From Bacillota bacterium (GTDB taxonomy: Bacteria; Bacillota; Clostridia; Lachnospirales; Lachnospiraceae): DNA of 64,000 nt. Shown in pieces: positions 63,547 through 64,000 of the stretch. The notes beneath the pieces were generated by a model, which searched no databases, was not told the DNA's origin, and saw only the letters and a list, made by a program, of their open reading frames with translations. Numbering within the stretch: position 1 is the stretch's first letter; each line of letters starts with the position of its first letter. The stretch spans positions 1 through 64,000 of the forward strand of contig JAEYOY010000058.1 of assembly GCA_023411215.1 (NCBI GenBank), in the 5' to 3' direction. The translations under genes and the position numbers were made by a program.

Positions 63547-64000
63547 ATGTACAAAATTGATTTTAATACGCCTTGCCGTATTCATTTTATCGGCATCGGC
63601 GGAATAAGCATGAGCGGATTTGCAGAGTATCTACATACCCTCGGTTTTAAAGTAAGCGGATCCGACAGCCACCAAAGTAAAATAACTGACCATCTCGAGG
63701 GACTTGGCATCAAGGTAGCCCTCGGCCAAAGGTCCTCTAACATCACCTCCGACATCGATGTTGTTGTATACACAGCCGCCATCCACGAGGATAACGAAGA
63801 ATTTCAGGAGGTTAAGCACAAAAACATCCCCATGCTGAACCGGGCGGAGATGATTGGCCAGCTGATGTTGAATTTTGAAGATGCAATTGCTGTATCCGGA
63901 ACCCACGGCAAGACTACAACTACCTCAATGCTCTCCCTTATCTTTTTGGAGTCCGCACTGGATCCCACTATCTCCGTTGGCGGAATTCTGGATGCCATCG
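63547..64000 (+). CDS. murC: UDP-N-acetylmuramate--L-alanine ligase (partial)
   Basis: The first 151 residues; the gene runs off the right edge. HFIGIGGISMSGFAEYL is the UDP-MurNAc-binding N-terminal domain, MLNRAEMIGQLM follows, and GTHGKTTTTSM is the ATP-binding loop of Mur ligases. It adds L-alanine in peptidoglycan precursor synthesis. TAGGAAGTG precedes the ATG at 63547. Confidence 0.95.
   Translation, partial: MYKIDFNTPCRIHFIGIGGISMSGFAEYLHTLGFKVSGSDSHQSKITDHLEGLGIKVALGQRSSNITSDIDVVVYTAAIHEDNEEFQEVKHKNIPMLNRAEMIGQLMLNFEDAIAVSGTHGKTTTTSMLSLIFLESALDPTISVGGILDAI

Overview
The window reads as a low-GC, Gram-positive, anaerobic, spore-forming Clostridia chromosome, most likely a plant-sugar-using member of the Lachnospiraceae. 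The main reasons are SpoVG and a PrsA-like foldase beside mfd and pth, strong GGAGG ribosome sites with several TTG and GTG starts, an exosortase G (XrtG) locus, a hybrid-cluster protein with hemerythrin, and DUF1846 and DUF4003 proteins. This is judged from gene content only.

Layout. 1-5,400 is a disturbed accessory region. It holds the 5' end of a group IIC intron inserted just behind a terminator, a Dabb-domain protein, a CotH-kinase/discoidin lipoprotein, an esterase, an Arr-type rifampin ADP-ribosyltransferase, and decayed fragments of a hydrolase, a TPR protein and a MutT. 749-1,251 is a shrunken second copy of 3,366-5,178 that lacks arr.

5,530-15,134 is the most interesting part. A cyclic di-GMP-I riboswitch with an overlapping terminator precedes a seven-gene locus. 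In order it encodes a 1,362-residue protein (inactivated group II intron-type reverse transcriptase domain, QueD/PTPS-like domain, PTPS-related polytopic membrane domain), a Firmicu-CTERM surface protein, the exosortase XrtG, the XrtG-associated GT2 glycosyltransferase, a membrane sensor with a degenerate GGDEF-like domain, a stand-alone QueD/PTPS-like protein and a GT2-GtrA protein. Together they look like a c-di-GMP-controlled pathway for making a surface glycan or glycolipid and processing one dedicated surface protein.

15,486-20,020 is arabinose catabolism (AraC regulator, araA, FGGY kinase). 20,142-25,045 holds a nitroreductase and a Crp/Fnr regulator divergent from hcp, an unknown conserved-looking gene and a hemerythrin, probably a nitrosative/oxidative stress group. 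25,403-27,048 is a TdeIII-like restriction-modification pair. 27,291-30,916 holds a chemoreceptor and a LexA-controlled Y-family polymerase with a 95-residue partner.

31,262-50,594 is mostly minus-strand accessory genes: an isomerase-propeller fusion, an MFS exporter, a MacB-type ABC system, AraC regulators, small enzymes, acetyltransferases, a kinase-like APH protein and an SRAP protein. 50,977-64,000 returns to a more housekeeping character: DUF1846, a CNNM/CorC transporter, prsA-like, mfd, pth, DUF4003, spoVG and the start of murC. Palindromic repeats and MITE-like elements are scattered between genes. No rRNA, tRNA, CRISPR array or complete insertion sequence was seen.
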